A stretch of 64,000 nt of DNA from JAEUHM01 sp964538625 (GCA_964538625.1 CAZIGH010000010.1:1-64000); one strand, 5' to 3'. Counted from the first letter of the stretch, positions 16,531 to 26,908 are shown. Translations and numbers: made by a program. The notes: generated by a model from the letters alone, not told the origin.

Positions 16531-19500
16531 TCGCTTGGTTCGCCCGAAACAGTGTAGCCGCAAATCTGCTCATGCTTGCCGTCATGGCGGCGGGCATTTG
16601 GACGCTGTGGCGGGACAAGATTCCGCTGGAAGTGTTTCAGGACGTGTCTTCACGCTTCATTTCGGTGAATGTCCCGTATCCCGCGTCCTCGCCGGAGGAG
16701 ACGGAAGAGACCATCGTCATCAAGATCGAGGAGGCCATCCAGCAGGTCGGTGGGATCAAGAGTGTGAACTCGACCGCAGGCTCGAGTGGTGGCACGGTCA
16801 ACATCGAGGTGGAGGAGGGGCGGGATGTGCGCCAAGTCATGGAAGACATCAAGATGCGGGTGGATGCCATTCCCAACTTTCCCGCGCTAGCCGAGAAGCC
16901 TGTCATCCAGCACGACGATTCTTTTCATTCCGTCATTACGGTCATCCTCAGTGCGGAGATGGCCGAGCGGGATCTCAATCGGCTTGCGGAGCAAATCAGG
17001 GACGACATCGCCTCTCTGCCGGGAATCTCCCACGCGGATATCACCGGCGTGAGAAGTTATGAGATCGCCATCGAGATTTCCGAGGAGACTCTGCGCAAGT
17101 ACAATCTCACTCTCAGCGCGGTCAGTGATGCCATTCGGCAGAGTGCGCTGGATTTGCCCGCCGGTGTGGTGCAGACCGAGGCGGGAGATGTGTCCATACG
17201 TACGAAAGGCCGAGCCTACTCCGGGGATGACTACGCTAGGGTGGTCGTACTCACGCGCCCGGATGGTACCCGGCTTACGCTTGGGGAGATAGCCAGCATT
17301 CAGGACGGGTTCACGGAGGTGCCTCTCATCACCAAGCTCAACGGACGGCGCTGTGTCATGATCACCGTCATGCGGGAAGGGATGCAGAATGCCATCACCA
17401 TCGGCGACCGGGTGAAGCAGTTTATTGAAGAAACCAACTCTCGCCTTCCAGACGGTGTGCAGCTGGACTTTTGGAACGATCGATCCAAGATCGTGAAAGG
17501 TCGCATAGACCTGCTGGTGGACAATGCAAAGAGCAGCCTCTTCCTGGTGTTCATCTGTGTGGGGCTCTTTCTTCGGCTGGAGGCCGTCATCTGGGTGGGC
17601 GTGGGCATGGTCATGTCTTTCCTGGGGGCGTTCGCGCTGATGCCGTATCTGGACATCACCATCAATCTTTCCTCCCTCATGGGCTTTATCCTGGTGCTCG
17701 GGATTGTCGTGGATGACGCCATCGTGATCAGCGAGCATGTGGACCACCTGAGACGAAGTGGCATGAGTGCCATGGACGCCGCCATCGAAGGCACGCGGCG
17801 CATGGCTGTGCCCATCACTTTTGGTGTGTTGACCACGGTGGTGGCGTTCGCACCTATGGCCACGGACACGTCAGACTGGGGTTCGATGTTCCGGCCCATC
17901 GCCATTGTCTTCATCACGGTCATGCTCATCGCGCTGGTTGAGACGAAACTCATCCTACCCAGCCACCTGGCCCAACCCTTTCTCGGTAGGGCGGGGGATC
18001 TGCTTTCACCTGTTCATGACATGTCAGGCGCAGCATTGTCCTGGTTCGTCAAGAAGGTCTATGTCCCCTCCATCCGCTTCTGCGTCAGCCACTGCTATAC
18101 CGCCCTGGCACTGTTGTTCGGGTCACTGGCGCTGATCGTGGCCGCATACTTCGGTGGGCGCATCTCCACGGTGTATTTTCCCCGTGTGGCCAGTGAGCGC
18201 ATTGAGTGTCGGCTCATGATGCTGGACGGCACCCCGTTTGAGGTGACCGACCAGCAGATTGAGCGCATCTACCAGATAGCTGAAGACATGCGGAAGGAAT
18301 ATGTGGGGCCTGATGGACGAAGTGTCATCCGGCACATCATGGCTTCTACCGGTTCCACCATGTCATTCAGCCGTGGCACTCCGCGCGGTACCGGTTCCCA
18401 CCACGGCACTGTCATCATGGAGACATACGGCCCGGAGGAGCGCAGCATGGCCGTGAACACGGTTGAGATGAGTCAGATCTGGCGCAAACGGATTGGTCCC
18501 ATTGTGGGCGCGGAGGAGATCACGTTCCGCGCTGAGATCATGCGGGGAGGAGACCCTATCGACATTCAGCTTACCGGTACGGATCCCAAGGAACTTCTTG
18601 AGATGAGTGAGAGAGTAAAGGAACGACTGGCCCAGTATCCCGCTATTTTTGACGTCAACGACACGCTGGACAGCGGACGCAACGAGATACAGCTCAGACT
18701 CAAGCCTGAAGCCCAGCAACTCGGCGTCACTGTGGGAGACCTTGCACGTCAGGTAAGACAGTCGTTCTACGGTGATGAAGTGCAGCGCATCCAGCGAGGT
18801 CGTAATGAAGTCAAGGTGATGCTGCGGCTACCGAAGACGGAAAGGCAAAATTTGGCTACCCTGGAGAAAATGCGAGTGCGCACGAGCGCAGGGCTTGAGA
18901 TTCCCTTCGAGCGCGTGGCGGAGGCAAAAGTGGTGAAGAGCTTCACCAGCATCAAGCGTGTGGACCGGCGCCGTGCGCTGAACATCACTGGAGACGTGGA
19001 CAAGAACTCGGTGGACCTGGAGGCGTTGCGGAAGGAGCTGGCCACCTTCATGGACCAGCTTCTATCCACGCACAGTCACATCCAATGGAGCTTCCAGGGA
19101 GAGGCGAAGAACCAAGCAGAAAGCTCCCAGAAACTCTGGCTGTCGGTGCTCATGGTGCTGGGGGCCATGTATGCACTCATGGCCATACCGTTCCGCAGCT
19201 ACGCCCAGCCATTTATCGTGCTGCTGGTCGTGCCCTTTGGCGTGGTGGGCTCGGTTTTAGGGCACGTGCTGCATGGGCTGCCCGTGAGCATCATGAGTTT
19301 CTTTGGTATGTTGGGTGTCTGTGGTGTGGTGGTGAACGATACGCTGGTGCTCGTGGATGAGATCAACCATCTTAAGTCTGGTGGCATACCGCTGCGGGAA
19401 GCGGTGCAACTCGGCGGCGTCCGACGCTTCCGGGCCATTTTCCTCACGCAGATCACCACCTTCTTCGGGCTTGTGCCATTGATTTTCGATGGCACATGGC

Positions 19501-19685
19501 TCTCCAAGTTGATGCCCATCTTTTTCAGCAGCGGAGCGCAGAGCACCCACGCGCAGTTCCTCACGCCCGTGTCTGTGGCCATGGGTTACGGAAGTCTTTT
19601 TGCCACCATCATTACGCTCTTCCTGGTGCCGCTTTGCTATCTGGCGGTGGAAGACATTCGCAGGCTGTTTTCGAATCCAAGGTAA
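16527..19685 (+). CDS. RND-family efflux transporter, inner-membrane permease
   Basis: A 1052-aa protein of the AcrB/HAE1 class, with the expected two-fold repeat of six helices plus a large periplasmic loop. The N-terminal helix begins MIAWFARNSVAANLLMLAVM. TM4 holds the proton-relay aspartates in VVDDAIVISE (about residues 394-403), and the second half repeats the pattern at GVVVNDTLVLVDEIN. The porter domain starts with the usual IPLEVFQDVSSRFISV. A purine-rich GGGGAG lies 6 nt before the ATG. Neither an adaptor nor an outer-membrane factor gene adjoins it, so the partners must be encoded elsewhere. No substrate can be inferred. Confidence 0.92.
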   Translation: MIAWFARNSVAANLLMLAVMAAGIWTLWRDKIPLEVFQDVSSRFISVNVPYPASSPEETEETIVIKIEEAIQQVGGIKSVNSTAGSSGGTVNIEVEEGRDVRQVMEDIKMRVDAIPNFPALAEKPVIQHDDSFHSVITVILSAEMAERDLNRLAEQIRDDIASLPGISHADITGVRSYEIAIEISEETLRKYNLTLSAVSDAIRQSALDLPAGVVQTEAGDVSIRTKGRAYSGDDYARVVVLTRPDGTRLTLGEIASIQDGFTEVPLITKLNGRRCVMITVMREGMQNAITIGDRVKQFIEETNSRLPDGVQLDFWNDRSKIVKGRIDLLVDNAKSSLFLVFICVGLFLRLEAVIWVGVGMVMSFLGAFALMPYLDITINLSSLMGFILVLGIVVDDAIVISEHVDHLRRSGMSAMDAAIEGTRRMAVPITFGVLTTVVAFAPMATDTSDWGSMFRPIAIVFITVMLIALVETKLILPSHLAQPFLGRAGDLLSPVHDMSGAALSWFVKKVYVPSIRFCVSHCYTALALLFGSLALIVAAYFGGRISTVYFPRVASERIECRLMMLDGTPFEVTDQQIERIYQIAEDMRKEYVGPDGRSVIRHIMASTGSTMSFSRGTPRGTGSHHGTVIMETYGPEERSMAVNTVEMSQIWRKRIGPIVGAEEITFRAEIMRGGDPIDIQLTGTDPKELLEMSERVKERLAQYPAIFDVNDTLDSGRNEIQLRLKPEAQQLGVTVGDLARQVRQSFYGDEVQRIQRGRNEVKVMLRLPKTERQNLATLEKMRVRTSAGLEIPFERVAEAKVVKSFTSIKRVDRRRALNITGDVDKNSVDLEALRKELATFMDQLLSTHSHIQWSFQGEAKNQAESSQKLWLSVLMVLGAMYALMAIPFRSYAQPFIVLLVVPFGVVGSVLGHVLHGLPVSIMSFFGMLGVCGVVVNDTLVLVDEINHLKSGGIPLREAVQLGGVRRFRAIFLTQITTFFGLVPLIFDGTWLSKLMPIFFSSGAQSTHAQFLTPVSVAMGYGSLFATIITLFLVPLCYLAVEDIRRLFSNPR

Positions 19686-19746
19686 CTGCTCCTCCGAAGG
19701 TTCTAAACCCTCAAAACGTTGATGGCATTGGCAGGCTTGTCTGCCT

Positions 19747-22602
19747 ATGCTCCACCTCATGGCGGGAAAGCTCTATTTGTTGGATGGCATGGCGTTGATT
19801 TATCGGGCGCACTTTGCCTTTGCGCGCAGTCCTATCCTCACGAGTGCCGGGGTGAACACCTCAGCGGTGTTCGGCTTTGCCAATACGCTGCTGGACATCC
19901 TGAAGTCCCAGGAGCCCACGCATATCGGAGTGGCGCTGGATACCTCTGCACCTACGCCGCGGCATGAACTCTTCCCTGCCTACAAGGCGCAGCGGGAGGA
20001 AATGCCGGAGGATTTGGCTAATGCCATACCCATGCTCAAGCGTTTCTGTGCGGCGATGCGGATTCCGATTTTGGTGAAGGATGGCTATGAAGCGGATGAC
20101 ATTATCGGCACGCTGGCGAAACGAGCCGAGAGGGAGGGTTTTGACGAGATTTGGATGGTGACGCCGGACAAGGATTTCGCGCAACTGGTGTCCGAGAAGG
20201 TGCTCATCTACAAACCTGGTCGGCAGGGTGGGGAGGCTGAGCGCATCGGCATACGAGAGGTGCAGGAGCGCTGGGGGGTGGAACGTCCGGAGCAGGTGAT
20301 CGACATCCTTGGACTCATGGGCGATGCTTCTGACAATATCCCCGGTGTGAAGGGCGTGGGTGAAAAGACGGCCATGGGCCTGATCAAGGACTGGGGCAGT
20401 GTGGAAGCCGTCGTGGCCAATGCGGAGAAGCTGAAGGGCAAGACAGCGGAAAAGGTGAAGGAGTCCGCAGACATGGCCCTGCTCTCCAAGAAACTGGCCA
20501 CCATTGATGTCAATGCGCCGCTGGAGGTAGAGCTGGAGGCACTGGCACGGCAAGCCTATGATGAGGAGGCACTCAAGGCACTGATGGTAGAGCTTGAGTT
20601 CAATGCCCTGGGAAGGCGTCTGTTTGGAGAGGATTTCAAGGCCGGGCGCGGTGAAGCCAAGCGTGTGCCGCTGGCGAAGCAAGACGGCGCTGGTCCTGAA
20701 GCGAAGGTGGTGATGCGGACGCTAGCGGATACGCCGCATGACTACCGCCTGGTGACTGGCGCGGAAGAGATGCGTGAGTTCCTCAACGCCGCGCTGGCGC
20801 AGAAGCGCTTCTGTTTTGACCTGGAGACCACTTCACTGGATCCACGGGAAGCGGAGATCGTGGGCATCGCCTTCAGTTGGGAAGCAGGAACGGGGTGGTT
20901 CGTGCGGCTGTCAGCGGAGCAGCGAAGCGAGGTAGTGTCAGAGTCTGGGCTTGGATTGTTCGAATGGGGCAACCACATCCGCGTGGCACCTGCGGCAGGC
21001 GCGCTCCTGGAGGATCTGCGCGAACTGTTTACCCAGCCCGGAGTGGAAAAGGTGGGGCACAACCTGAAGTATGATCTGGCAGTGCTGCGCGAACACAGAC
21101 TGGAAGTAGCCGGGCCGTTCTTTGACTCCATGCTGGCTCATGCACTGGTGGAACCGGAGTCACGGCATGGTATGGACTTTCTCAGTGAGGTGTACCTGGG
21201 CTACACTCCCATCCCCATCAAGGCACTTATCGGCGAGAAAAAGGGGGAGCAGGTCAGCATGGCGGTTGTGGCGAATGAACAGATTGAGCTGCTGAAGGAC
21301 TACGCCGTAGAGGATGCGGATGTGACGTGGCAACTTGCAGAGCGTCTGGTACCCGAGCTTGAGGAGAAAGGGCAGCATGACGTGTTTTATGAGATCGAAG
21401 CTCCTCTGCTGCCCGTGCTCGTGAAAATGGAAGCGGAAGGTGTGGCGATCGACGTGCAGGCGCTTCGCAGCTTTGGGGTGCAACTGGAACGTGAGGCGGA
21501 GGAACTGCAAAAACGCATTCAGGGCTACGTGGACATGCCCTTCAATTTGAACAGCCCAAAGCAGCTTGGAGAGGTGCTCTTTGATCGGCTGAAACTAGCC
21601 GAAAAGCCCAAAAAGACAGCGACAGGACAATATCAAACCAACGAGCAGGTGCTCACCTCTCTGCTGGGTACACACCCTATCGTGCAGGAGATCCTGGAGT
21701 ATCGGGAGGTGACGAAACTGAAAAGCACTTATGTAGATGCGCTTCCGCAAGTGGTGTCTCCCCGCACGGGTAGAGTGCATACCACCTTGCACCAGCTCAT
21801 GACGGCGACCGGTCGCATCGCCTCCTCGGACCCCAACCTCCAGAACATCCCCGTGCGCAGTGAGCACGGGCGGGAGATACGTCGAGCATTCATAGCTGGC
21901 AGGCCGGGCCATGTGCTGATGAGCGCTGACTACTCCCAGGTGGAGCTGAGGGTCATGGCTTCACTGAGCGGAGATGAAGCTATGATAGAGGCCTTTGCCC
22001 AGGGGCAGGATATTCATGAGGCTACTGCGGCCAGAGTGTATGGCGTCAAGCCGGAAGAGGTGCTGCCGGAGATGCGGCGCACGGCAAAGATGGTGAACTT
22101 CGGCATCATCTACGGCATCAGCGCATTTGGCTTGAGCCAAAGGCTTGGCATCCCGCGCGGCGAAGCGGCGCGGATCATAGAAAGTTACTTTGCGCAGTTC
22201 CCTGGTGTAAAGCGTTACTTGGAGCAGACCGTAGAGGCAGCGCGTGAGAACGGTTATGTGGAGACGCTCACGGGCAGGAGGCGCTACCTGCGAGACATCA
22301 GAAGTGCAAACGGAACCATCCGTGCAGCGGCGGAGCGAATCGCCATGAACACGCCCATCCAAGGCACTGCGGCGGACATGATCAAGCTGGCGATGGTGCG
22401 GGTGGATGCGGCGCTGGTGCAAAGCGGTTGCCGGGCGAAGATGCTGCTGCAAGTGCATGACGAGTTGCTCTTTGAGCTGCCGGAGGAAGAGGTGGAGGCG
22501 GTACGTCCGCTGGTGGTGGATGCCATGCGCCACGCCCTGCCTCTGCGGGTGCCAGTGGTGGTGGACGCAGGTGTGGGCAGCAACTGGCTGGATGCGCACT
22601 GA
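19747..22602 (+). CDS. polA: DNA polymerase I
   Basis: A 951-aa three-domain enzyme for Okazaki fragment maturation and gap repair. The 5' nuclease domain occupies about residues 5-300 (GYEADDIIGTLAKRAE, MGDASDNIPGVKGVGEKTA). The 3'-5' exonuclease domain follows, with its acidic residues visible in FDLETTSLDP, GHNLKYDLAVL and YAVEDADVTWQL, so proofreading is probably intact; in many PolA proteins it is not. The polymerase domain has RIASSDPNLQNIPVR, SADYSQVELRVMA, RRTAKMVNFGIIYGIS and LLQVHDELLFE. Two starts are possible: ATG 19747, or ATG 19759 giving MAGKLYLLDGMALIYRA, which fits the family slightly better. Neither has a clear ribosome-binding site. Confidence 0.97.
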   Translation: MLHLMAGKLYLLDGMALIYRAHFAFARSPILTSAGVNTSAVFGFANTLLDILKSQEPTHIGVALDTSAPTPRHELFPAYKAQREEMPEDLANAIPMLKRFCAAMRIPILVKDGYEADDIIGTLAKRAEREGFDEIWMVTPDKDFAQLVSEKVLIYKPGRQGGEAERIGIREVQERWGVERPEQVIDILGLMGDASDNIPGVKGVGEKTAMGLIKDWGSVEAVVANAEKLKGKTAEKVKESADMALLSKKLATIDVNAPLEVELEALARQAYDEEALKALMVELEFNALGRRLFGEDFKAGRGEAKRVPLAKQDGAGPEAKVVMRTLADTPHDYRLVTGAEEMREFLNAALAQKRFCFDLETTSLDPREAEIVGIAFSWEAGTGWFVRLSAEQRSEVVSESGLGLFEWGNHIRVAPAAGALLEDLRELFTQPGVEKVGHNLKYDLAVLREHRLEVAGPFFDSMLAHALVEPESRHGMDFLSEVYLGYTPIPIKALIGEKKGEQVSMAVVANEQIELLKDYAVEDADVTWQLAERLVPELEEKGQHDVFYEIEAPLLPVLVKMEAEGVAIDVQALRSFGVQLEREAEELQKRIQGYVDMPFNLNSPKQLGEVLFDRLKLAEKPKKTATGQYQTNEQVLTSLLGTHPIVQEILEYREVTKLKSTYVDALPQVVSPRTGRVHTTLHQLMTATGRIASSDPNLQNIPVRSEHGREIRRAFIAGRPGHVLMSADYSQVELRVMASLSGDEAMIEAFAQGQDIHEATAARVYGVKPEEVLPEMRRTAKMVNFGIIYGISAFGLSQRLGIPRGEAARIIESYFAQFPGVKRYLEQTVEAARENGYVETLTGRRRYLRDIRSANGTIRAAAERIAMNTPIQGTAADMIKLAMVRVDAALVQSGCRAKMLLQVHDELLFELPEEEVEAVRPLVVDAMRHALPLRVPVVVDAGVGSNWLDAH

Positions 22603-22673
22603 TACGGCGGAACCCGTGGGAATGCGGTTGAAAGTAGGGCTGCCCTGCTCCTATTCCATTGTATCGTTCCATC

Positions 22674-23210
22674 ATGAAAGCACGCCTCGCACTCATCTGC
22701 CTTTTGTTCGCTACGCTGACCTCATGCCAGTATCACGTCCGCAAGTTTGCCGGCGAGAACCCACCGGCTGGCACGGTGGTTCAGTGGCCACTGGCATCAT
22801 ATGACGAGGTCCGGGCCTACTGCTATGACTACACAGCGGAGAAGTCCCGAAACTTCATCAACAACGGACGCATCCATGCAGGCGTCATGGACCCGGTGGG
22901 CATCAAGCTCTCACCGGAGCAAGTAGGGCGTCTGGTCAGAGCCATCACCGTCTCCCAGCCCAAGAGTGCCCGGACACCTTGCTACGCTCCACATCACGCA
23001 TTTGTGTTCTTCTCAAAAGGGCGCGCGGTAGCTGTGTTTGAAATGTGCTTTGGTTGCAACCAGTTTGAAGGACATCCGGGAGGGCTGCCGGAATACATCG
23101 ATACCCAGGCGCTTTGGACACTTTGCAAGGAGCTGAACTTGCCGCTTGGCAGAGGGAACGATTTCTACACGAACGCCGTGCGGGAATATCGAAAGGGAAC
23201 AGTGCGCTGA
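22674..23210 (+). CDS. Lipoprotein of unknown function
   Basis: A 178-aa protein. The N-terminus MKARLALICLLFATLTSC is a lipoprotein signal with the modified Cys at position 18 (lipobox LTSC). The mature part contains YCYDYTAEKSRNFINNGRIH and the stretch FEMCFGCNQFEGHP, which has a CxxxxxC-like pair. I do not recognise a named domain; similar small lipoproteins with a conserved CFGC motif occur in various Gram-negatives. A TTG five codons upstream is also in frame, but the ATG at 22674 gives a canonical signal peptide. It lies 17 bp before the PQQ-like propeller gene and may be co-transcribed with it. Confidence 0.72.
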   Translation: MKARLALICLLFATLTSCQYHVRKFAGENPPAGTVVQWPLASYDEVRAYCYDYTAEKSRNFINNGRIHAGVMDPVGIKLSPEQVGRLVRAITVSQPKSARTPCYAPHHAFVFFSKGRAVAVFEMCFGCNQFEGHPGGLPEYIDTQALWTLCKELNLPLGRGNDFYTNAVREYRKGTVR

Positions 23211-23227
23211 GGCGTTGAGAAGGGCGC

Positions 23228-24784
23228 ATGTATGCCCGTTGCTCACTTCTCTGTATTGGACTCGCTACGCTTGCCCACGCGGACTGGCCCCAGTGGCGGG
23301 GTCCGGACCGCACCGGCGTCTCGCAGGATACCACTCCTTTGATCTCGTCCCTGCCCGAGGAGGGCTTCAGACAGATCTGGTCATCCCTGGAAATCCCAAG
23401 TGACCACTACGGCGGTCACTCCAGCCCAGTGGTGGCCGGGGATTTGGTGGTTCTCTCGGTCGTCTGGCATCAGCGGGTGGAGTCCGAGGTGCGAGAGATC
23501 GATACAGAGGTGATGCAGAAGTTCAATCATCGCGGTGTGCCCAAAGAGCTTGGGCTGAAGATGGAGGAAGCGAGGCTCAATCTCAGCCCCAGACTGCGTG
23601 GTGAGAAGCTGGAGGAGTTTATTGAAAACTGGAACAAAGAGAACCTGACGCCGGAGCAGCAGATTGCCCTAGGGAGCTGGGTGGGCTCGCGCTTCAAAGC
23701 AGGGAAGTCAGCCGTGGGACTGGAGTGGCTGGACAAAATTTCAGACCGTCAGAACAAGCCGTTCCCCAACGCTGCGGCACTTGCGGCCTGGCTGGATGAA
23801 GAGAAGTTTCCCCCTGATGTGAAGCAAATGGTCATCGACGCCGTGCCCAACACCATCAAGGTGGCAAAGGATACCATCATAGCGCTGAACCTGAACACGG
23901 GTGATGTGGCGTGGAAGTTTGAGAGTGAAGGTGCGCCCGTAGGACGCAGGGCCTCAGCTACTCCTTCTGTGCTCGGCGGGCGCGTCTATGCCATGGGCAG
24001 CACGCACCTGTATTGCCTGGGTTTGGCGGACGGCGGATTAGTCTGGAAGGCTCCTCTGGTGTCACCGGGGCCAGGGTCATCCCCTTTGGTCGCTGACGGT
24101 CGGGTCTATGTGGCGTCAGGCCGCGCGGCGGCATACGATGCGGAAAGCGGTGAAAAGCTATGGGAGACCAGGGAGGTGCGTGCGGGGGATGGCAGTCCCA
24201 CGTGGTGGACGCCGGACGGTGTTGCTCCTCAAGTCGTCATCAATGGCAGCCAGGCACTCTACGGCCTTGAGCCGGCCACGGGCAAAGTCTTGTGGGAGGC
24301 AGAAGGTGGCAGCCAGAGCACGGCTGTGGCCAGTGGGAACCATTTGGTCATCTACAGCGGAAAGGAGGGAGTGGGTCTGCGAGTTTATGAGCACGTGGCA
24401 GGTGGTGCGCCCAAGGCACTCTGGTCACACTACTGGCTTACGCGGCGTTACACAGGCACCCCCATCGTCCACAACGGCGTCATTTATGCGATGTGCGGTG
24501 AGAAGCATCTCTGCTTTGACCTGGTGAGCGGCAAAAAGCACTGGGAAGAAACGGTGAACTCCACCATTTCCTCGCCCATCCTCATCGATGGAAAAATATT
24601 CATTCAAGAGAACAATGGGACGCACATCCGTGTGGTGAAGGCGGATCCGTCTTCTTACCAGCAGCTAGCCCGTGGAAAAGCCGCCGCCATGTCGTGCGCC
24701 ACACCCGCGCTTGCCAAAGGACGCCTTATCGTGAGGCAAAAGGACAAGCTGGTGGCGTTTGACGTGCGCGCCCCGGTGCCGTGA
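23228..24784 (+). CDS. Secreted PQQ-like beta-propeller protein
   Basis: A 518-aa protein with a signal peptide (MYARCSLLCIGLATLAHA) followed by DWPQWRGPDRTGVS, the hallmark opening of the PQQ-binding-like beta-propeller proteins so abundant in Planctomycetota and Verrucomicrobiota. Repeated blades with the GxxxWxxxT/E pattern are visible: NTGDVAWKFE, ADGGLVWKA, ESGEKLWET, ATGKVLWEAEGG and VSGKKHWEET. An insert of about 110 mostly helical residues (around 70-185) interrupts the first blades. The heme or PQQ ligands of true quinoprotein dehydrogenases are not evident, so a structural or binding role in the periplasm is more likely than alcohol oxidation. Confidence 0.85.
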   Translation: MYARCSLLCIGLATLAHADWPQWRGPDRTGVSQDTTPLISSLPEEGFRQIWSSLEIPSDHYGGHSSPVVAGDLVVLSVVWHQRVESEVREIDTEVMQKFNHRGVPKELGLKMEEARLNLSPRLRGEKLEEFIENWNKENLTPEQQIALGSWVGSRFKAGKSAVGLEWLDKISDRQNKPFPNAAALAAWLDEEKFPPDVKQMVIDAVPNTIKVAKDTIIALNLNTGDVAWKFESEGAPVGRRASATPSVLGGRVYAMGSTHLYCLGLADGGLVWKAPLVSPGPGSSPLVADGRVYVASGRAAAYDAESGEKLWETREVRAGDGSPTWWTPDGVAPQVVINGSQALYGLEPATGKVLWEAEGGSQSTAVASGNHLVIYSGKEGVGLRVYEHVAGGAPKALWSHYWLTRRYTGTPIVHNGVIYAMCGEKHLCFDLVSGKKHWEETVNSTISSPILIDGKIFIQENNGTHIRVVKADPSSYQQLARGKAAAMSCATPALAKGRLIVRQKDKLVAFDVRAPVP

Positions 24785-24790
24785 GCAGGG

Positions 24791-26197
24791 TCAGGAGAAG
24801 GACTTGCGCAGATGGCTCGGCAGAATGTTGAGCGCCTCGCGGTACTTTGCCACCGTGCGGCGCGCGACATGGATGCCTCGATCTTGAAGCATTTTGGCGA
24901 TTTTTTCGTCGCTTAAAGGCTTGCGGGGAGATTCGCCAGAAATGATCTCTGCCACCGCATCTTTGACGCTGGTGTTGCTGAGGTCCTCGCCGCTCTCGGT
25001 CTTTAAGCCCTGGGTGAAGAAGAACTTCATGTCAAAGACGCCATGCGGAGTGGAGATGTATTTGCCCGCGATGGCGCGGCTGACGGTGGTCTCATGAACT
25101 CCAATATCTTGGGCGATTTGCGCCATGTTCAAAGGGCGCAGATGGGTGCGGCCCTTTTCAAGAAACTCGGCCTGGTGCTTGAGCAGTTCGCTGGCGATTT
25201 TTTGAATGGTCTGCTGCCGTTGTTGAATGCAGCGTATGAGGAACTTGCCGCCGCGCACCTTGTCGCGCAAATACTCGCGCACATCGGGCTTGGTATGTGC
25301 CTCGGCGATGAGGTCCTTGTATGAGTTGCTGATGCGAAGGCGTGGGATATCATCGTTATTCATCACGGCGACCCAGCCGCTGCCATCCCGCTCGACGAAA
25401 ATGTCCGGGCTGACGTAGTGATTGCTGCCGGCGGTGAAACGGGAGGCGGGACGCGGATCCAGAGTGCCTACAAAGTCGGCAGCGCGGGAGATCTGATCCA
25501 TGCTGACGCCCATGCGTTTCGCCAGGAGCGGGAAGCGCTTGTTTGCCAAGTCATCCAGGGAGGTCTCCACCAGCCGATAGGGCAGGCTGCCTTCCTTGCC
25601 CAGACGACGCATCTGGATGAGGAGGCTCTCGCGAAGGTCCTCTGCTCCGATGCCTACTGGGTCAAAGCTGGTGAGGATCTTCTGAGCCTTGTGCAGGTCA
25701 TCTAGCGGAATGCCGTGGTTGAGACTCAGGTCTTCCAGAGAATAGGCCAGGAAACCATGGTCATTGAGGTTGCCGATGAGGAACTCTACGAGCTTGCGGA
25801 TGGGCTCACTGGTAGCCTCAGCCATGCGGAGTTGCTCGATGAGGTGCTCCTGAAGTGTTGTGGGAGCCACGATGGAGTCCATGACATACCGCTGGCGCTC
25901 ATCGTCGTCGTCTCTACGGGAGACTTGGGCGCGGCTCTGGGACCAGTAGTCCCGCCACTCCTCGTCAAGCTGAGAGAGTTCTCTCAGCTCGCGGTCGTCT
26001 TCGGGATCTTCGGGGGCGGTGTCCTCAAGGGAAATTTCGGGTGCCTCCATCTCGAGCACAGGGTTCACGGCGAGTTCCTGCTGGATGATATGGCGCAACT
26101 CCTGAGCCGGGGCTTGCAGCACCTGGAGGCTCTGCTGCATTTGTGGCCCAATGGCCAGTTTTTGAGTTTGTGTCTGTAGTAGTCCCTGATCCGCCAT
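24791..26197 (-). CDS. rpoN: RNA polymerase sigma-54 factor
   Basis: A 468-aa sigma factor. Region I is at the N-terminus (LLQTQTQKLAIGPQMQQSLQ and VLQAPAQELRHIIQQEL), followed by an acidic linker, the core-binding domain (GFLAYSLEDL, FDPVGIGAEDLRESLLIQ, DLANKRFPLLA), the helix-turn-helix region (IGVHETTVSRAIAGKY) and the RpoN box ARRTVAKYRE near the C-terminus. Sigma-54 directs transcription from -24/-12 promoters with AAA+ activators. The ATG at 26197 gives MADQGLLQTQ; the 27 upstream codons do not match the family. It is divergent from yqgE across 141 bp and convergent with the propeller gene, which ends 6 bp before it. Confidence 0.96.
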   Translation of the reverse strand: MADQGLLQTQTQKLAIGPQMQQSLQVLQAPAQELRHIIQQELAVNPVLEMEAPEISLEDTAPEDPEDDRELRELSQLDEEWRDYWSQSRAQVSRRDDDDERQRYVMDSIVAPTTLQEHLIEQLRMAEATSEPIRKLVEFLIGNLNDHGFLAYSLEDLSLNHGIPLDDLHKAQKILTSFDPVGIGAEDLRESLLIQMRRLGKEGSLPYRLVETSLDDLANKRFPLLAKRMGVSMDQISRAADFVGTLDPRPASRFTAGSNHYVSPDIFVERDGSGWVAVMNNDDIPRLRISNSYKDLIAEAHTKPDVREYLRDKVRGGKFLIRCIQQRQQTIQKIASELLKHQAEFLEKGRTHLRPLNMAQIAQDIGVHETTVSRAIAGKYISTPHGVFDMKFFFTQGLKTESGEDLSNTSVKDAVAEIISGESPRKPLSDEKIAKMLQDRGIHVARRTVAKYREALNILPSHLRKSFS

Positions 26198-26338
26198 GAG
26201 TGGTGTTTCGAGTGTGGTTGGCACCCATCCTGCTTCTTTTACGTTAGTAAGCATGAAATGGGCCATGATCCAAACCATTTCTTCATGCCGCGAATCACGG
26301 TGCCGAACTAGCGTTTTCCCGTCGCAGTGCTAAGTTCC

Positions 26339-26908
26339 ATGCAACGAATGAATCCAAACTCCGCCGCACCCATCCACCCGCTCCAGGGAGCGCTGTTGCT
26401 GGCCGCACCGCTTCTTCGAGACCCGCATTTTGCTCGGTCGGTGCTCTACCTGGCCTCGCACTCCAAGAAGGAAGGTGCTTTCGGCTACATCCTGAACCGT
26501 CCGCTGGACAAGGTGGTGGGAGAGCTGCTCACCGGTCAGTCGCTTGGCAAGCTGGCCAATGTGCCGGTGTTTCTCGGCGGACCGGTGTCCACTGACAAGC
26601 TGTCATTCGCTTCGCTGGAGTGGAATGAAAATCGGCACTCCATGAGCTGCAAGACGCATCTCTCCATGGAAGATGCACAGTTTGAGGTGGAATTGGGAAA
26701 TGATGTGCGCGGCTTTGTGGGCTATGCAGGATGGAGTAGTGGACAGCTTGAGCGGGAGCTCAAGGGCCGCTCATGGATCGTGGCCGCGCCGGAGAAGCTC
26801 ATCATTGATGCGCCGGAACCTTCCCTGCTCTGGACCAACTTGCTCATGGAAATGGGGCCACGATTCCAGTTGCTGGCAGGTACTCCCGAAAATCCGGAGC
26901 TGAACTGA
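26339..26908 (+). CDS. YqgE/AlgH family protein
   Basis: A 189-aa cytosolic protein of the UPF0301 family. The motifs GALLLAAPLLRDPHFARSVL, GAFGYILNRPL, PVFLGGPVS and VRGFVGYAGWSSGQLERELK cover the whole length and match the family order. The biochemical role of YqgE/AlgH is not settled; it was named for an effect on alginate production in Pseudomonas. The start at ATG 26339 gives MQRMNPNS; ATG 26348 is equally possible, and an upstream GTG at 26327 is less likely. Confidence 0.92.
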   Translation: MQRMNPNSAAPIHPLQGALLLAAPLLRDPHFARSVLYLASHSKKEGAFGYILNRPLDKVVGELLTGQSLGKLANVPVFLGGPVSTDKLSFASLEWNENRHSMSCKTHLSMEDAQFEVELGNDVRGFVGYAGWSSGQLERELKGRSWIVAAPEKLIIDAPEPSLLWTNLLMEMGPRFQLLAGTPENPELN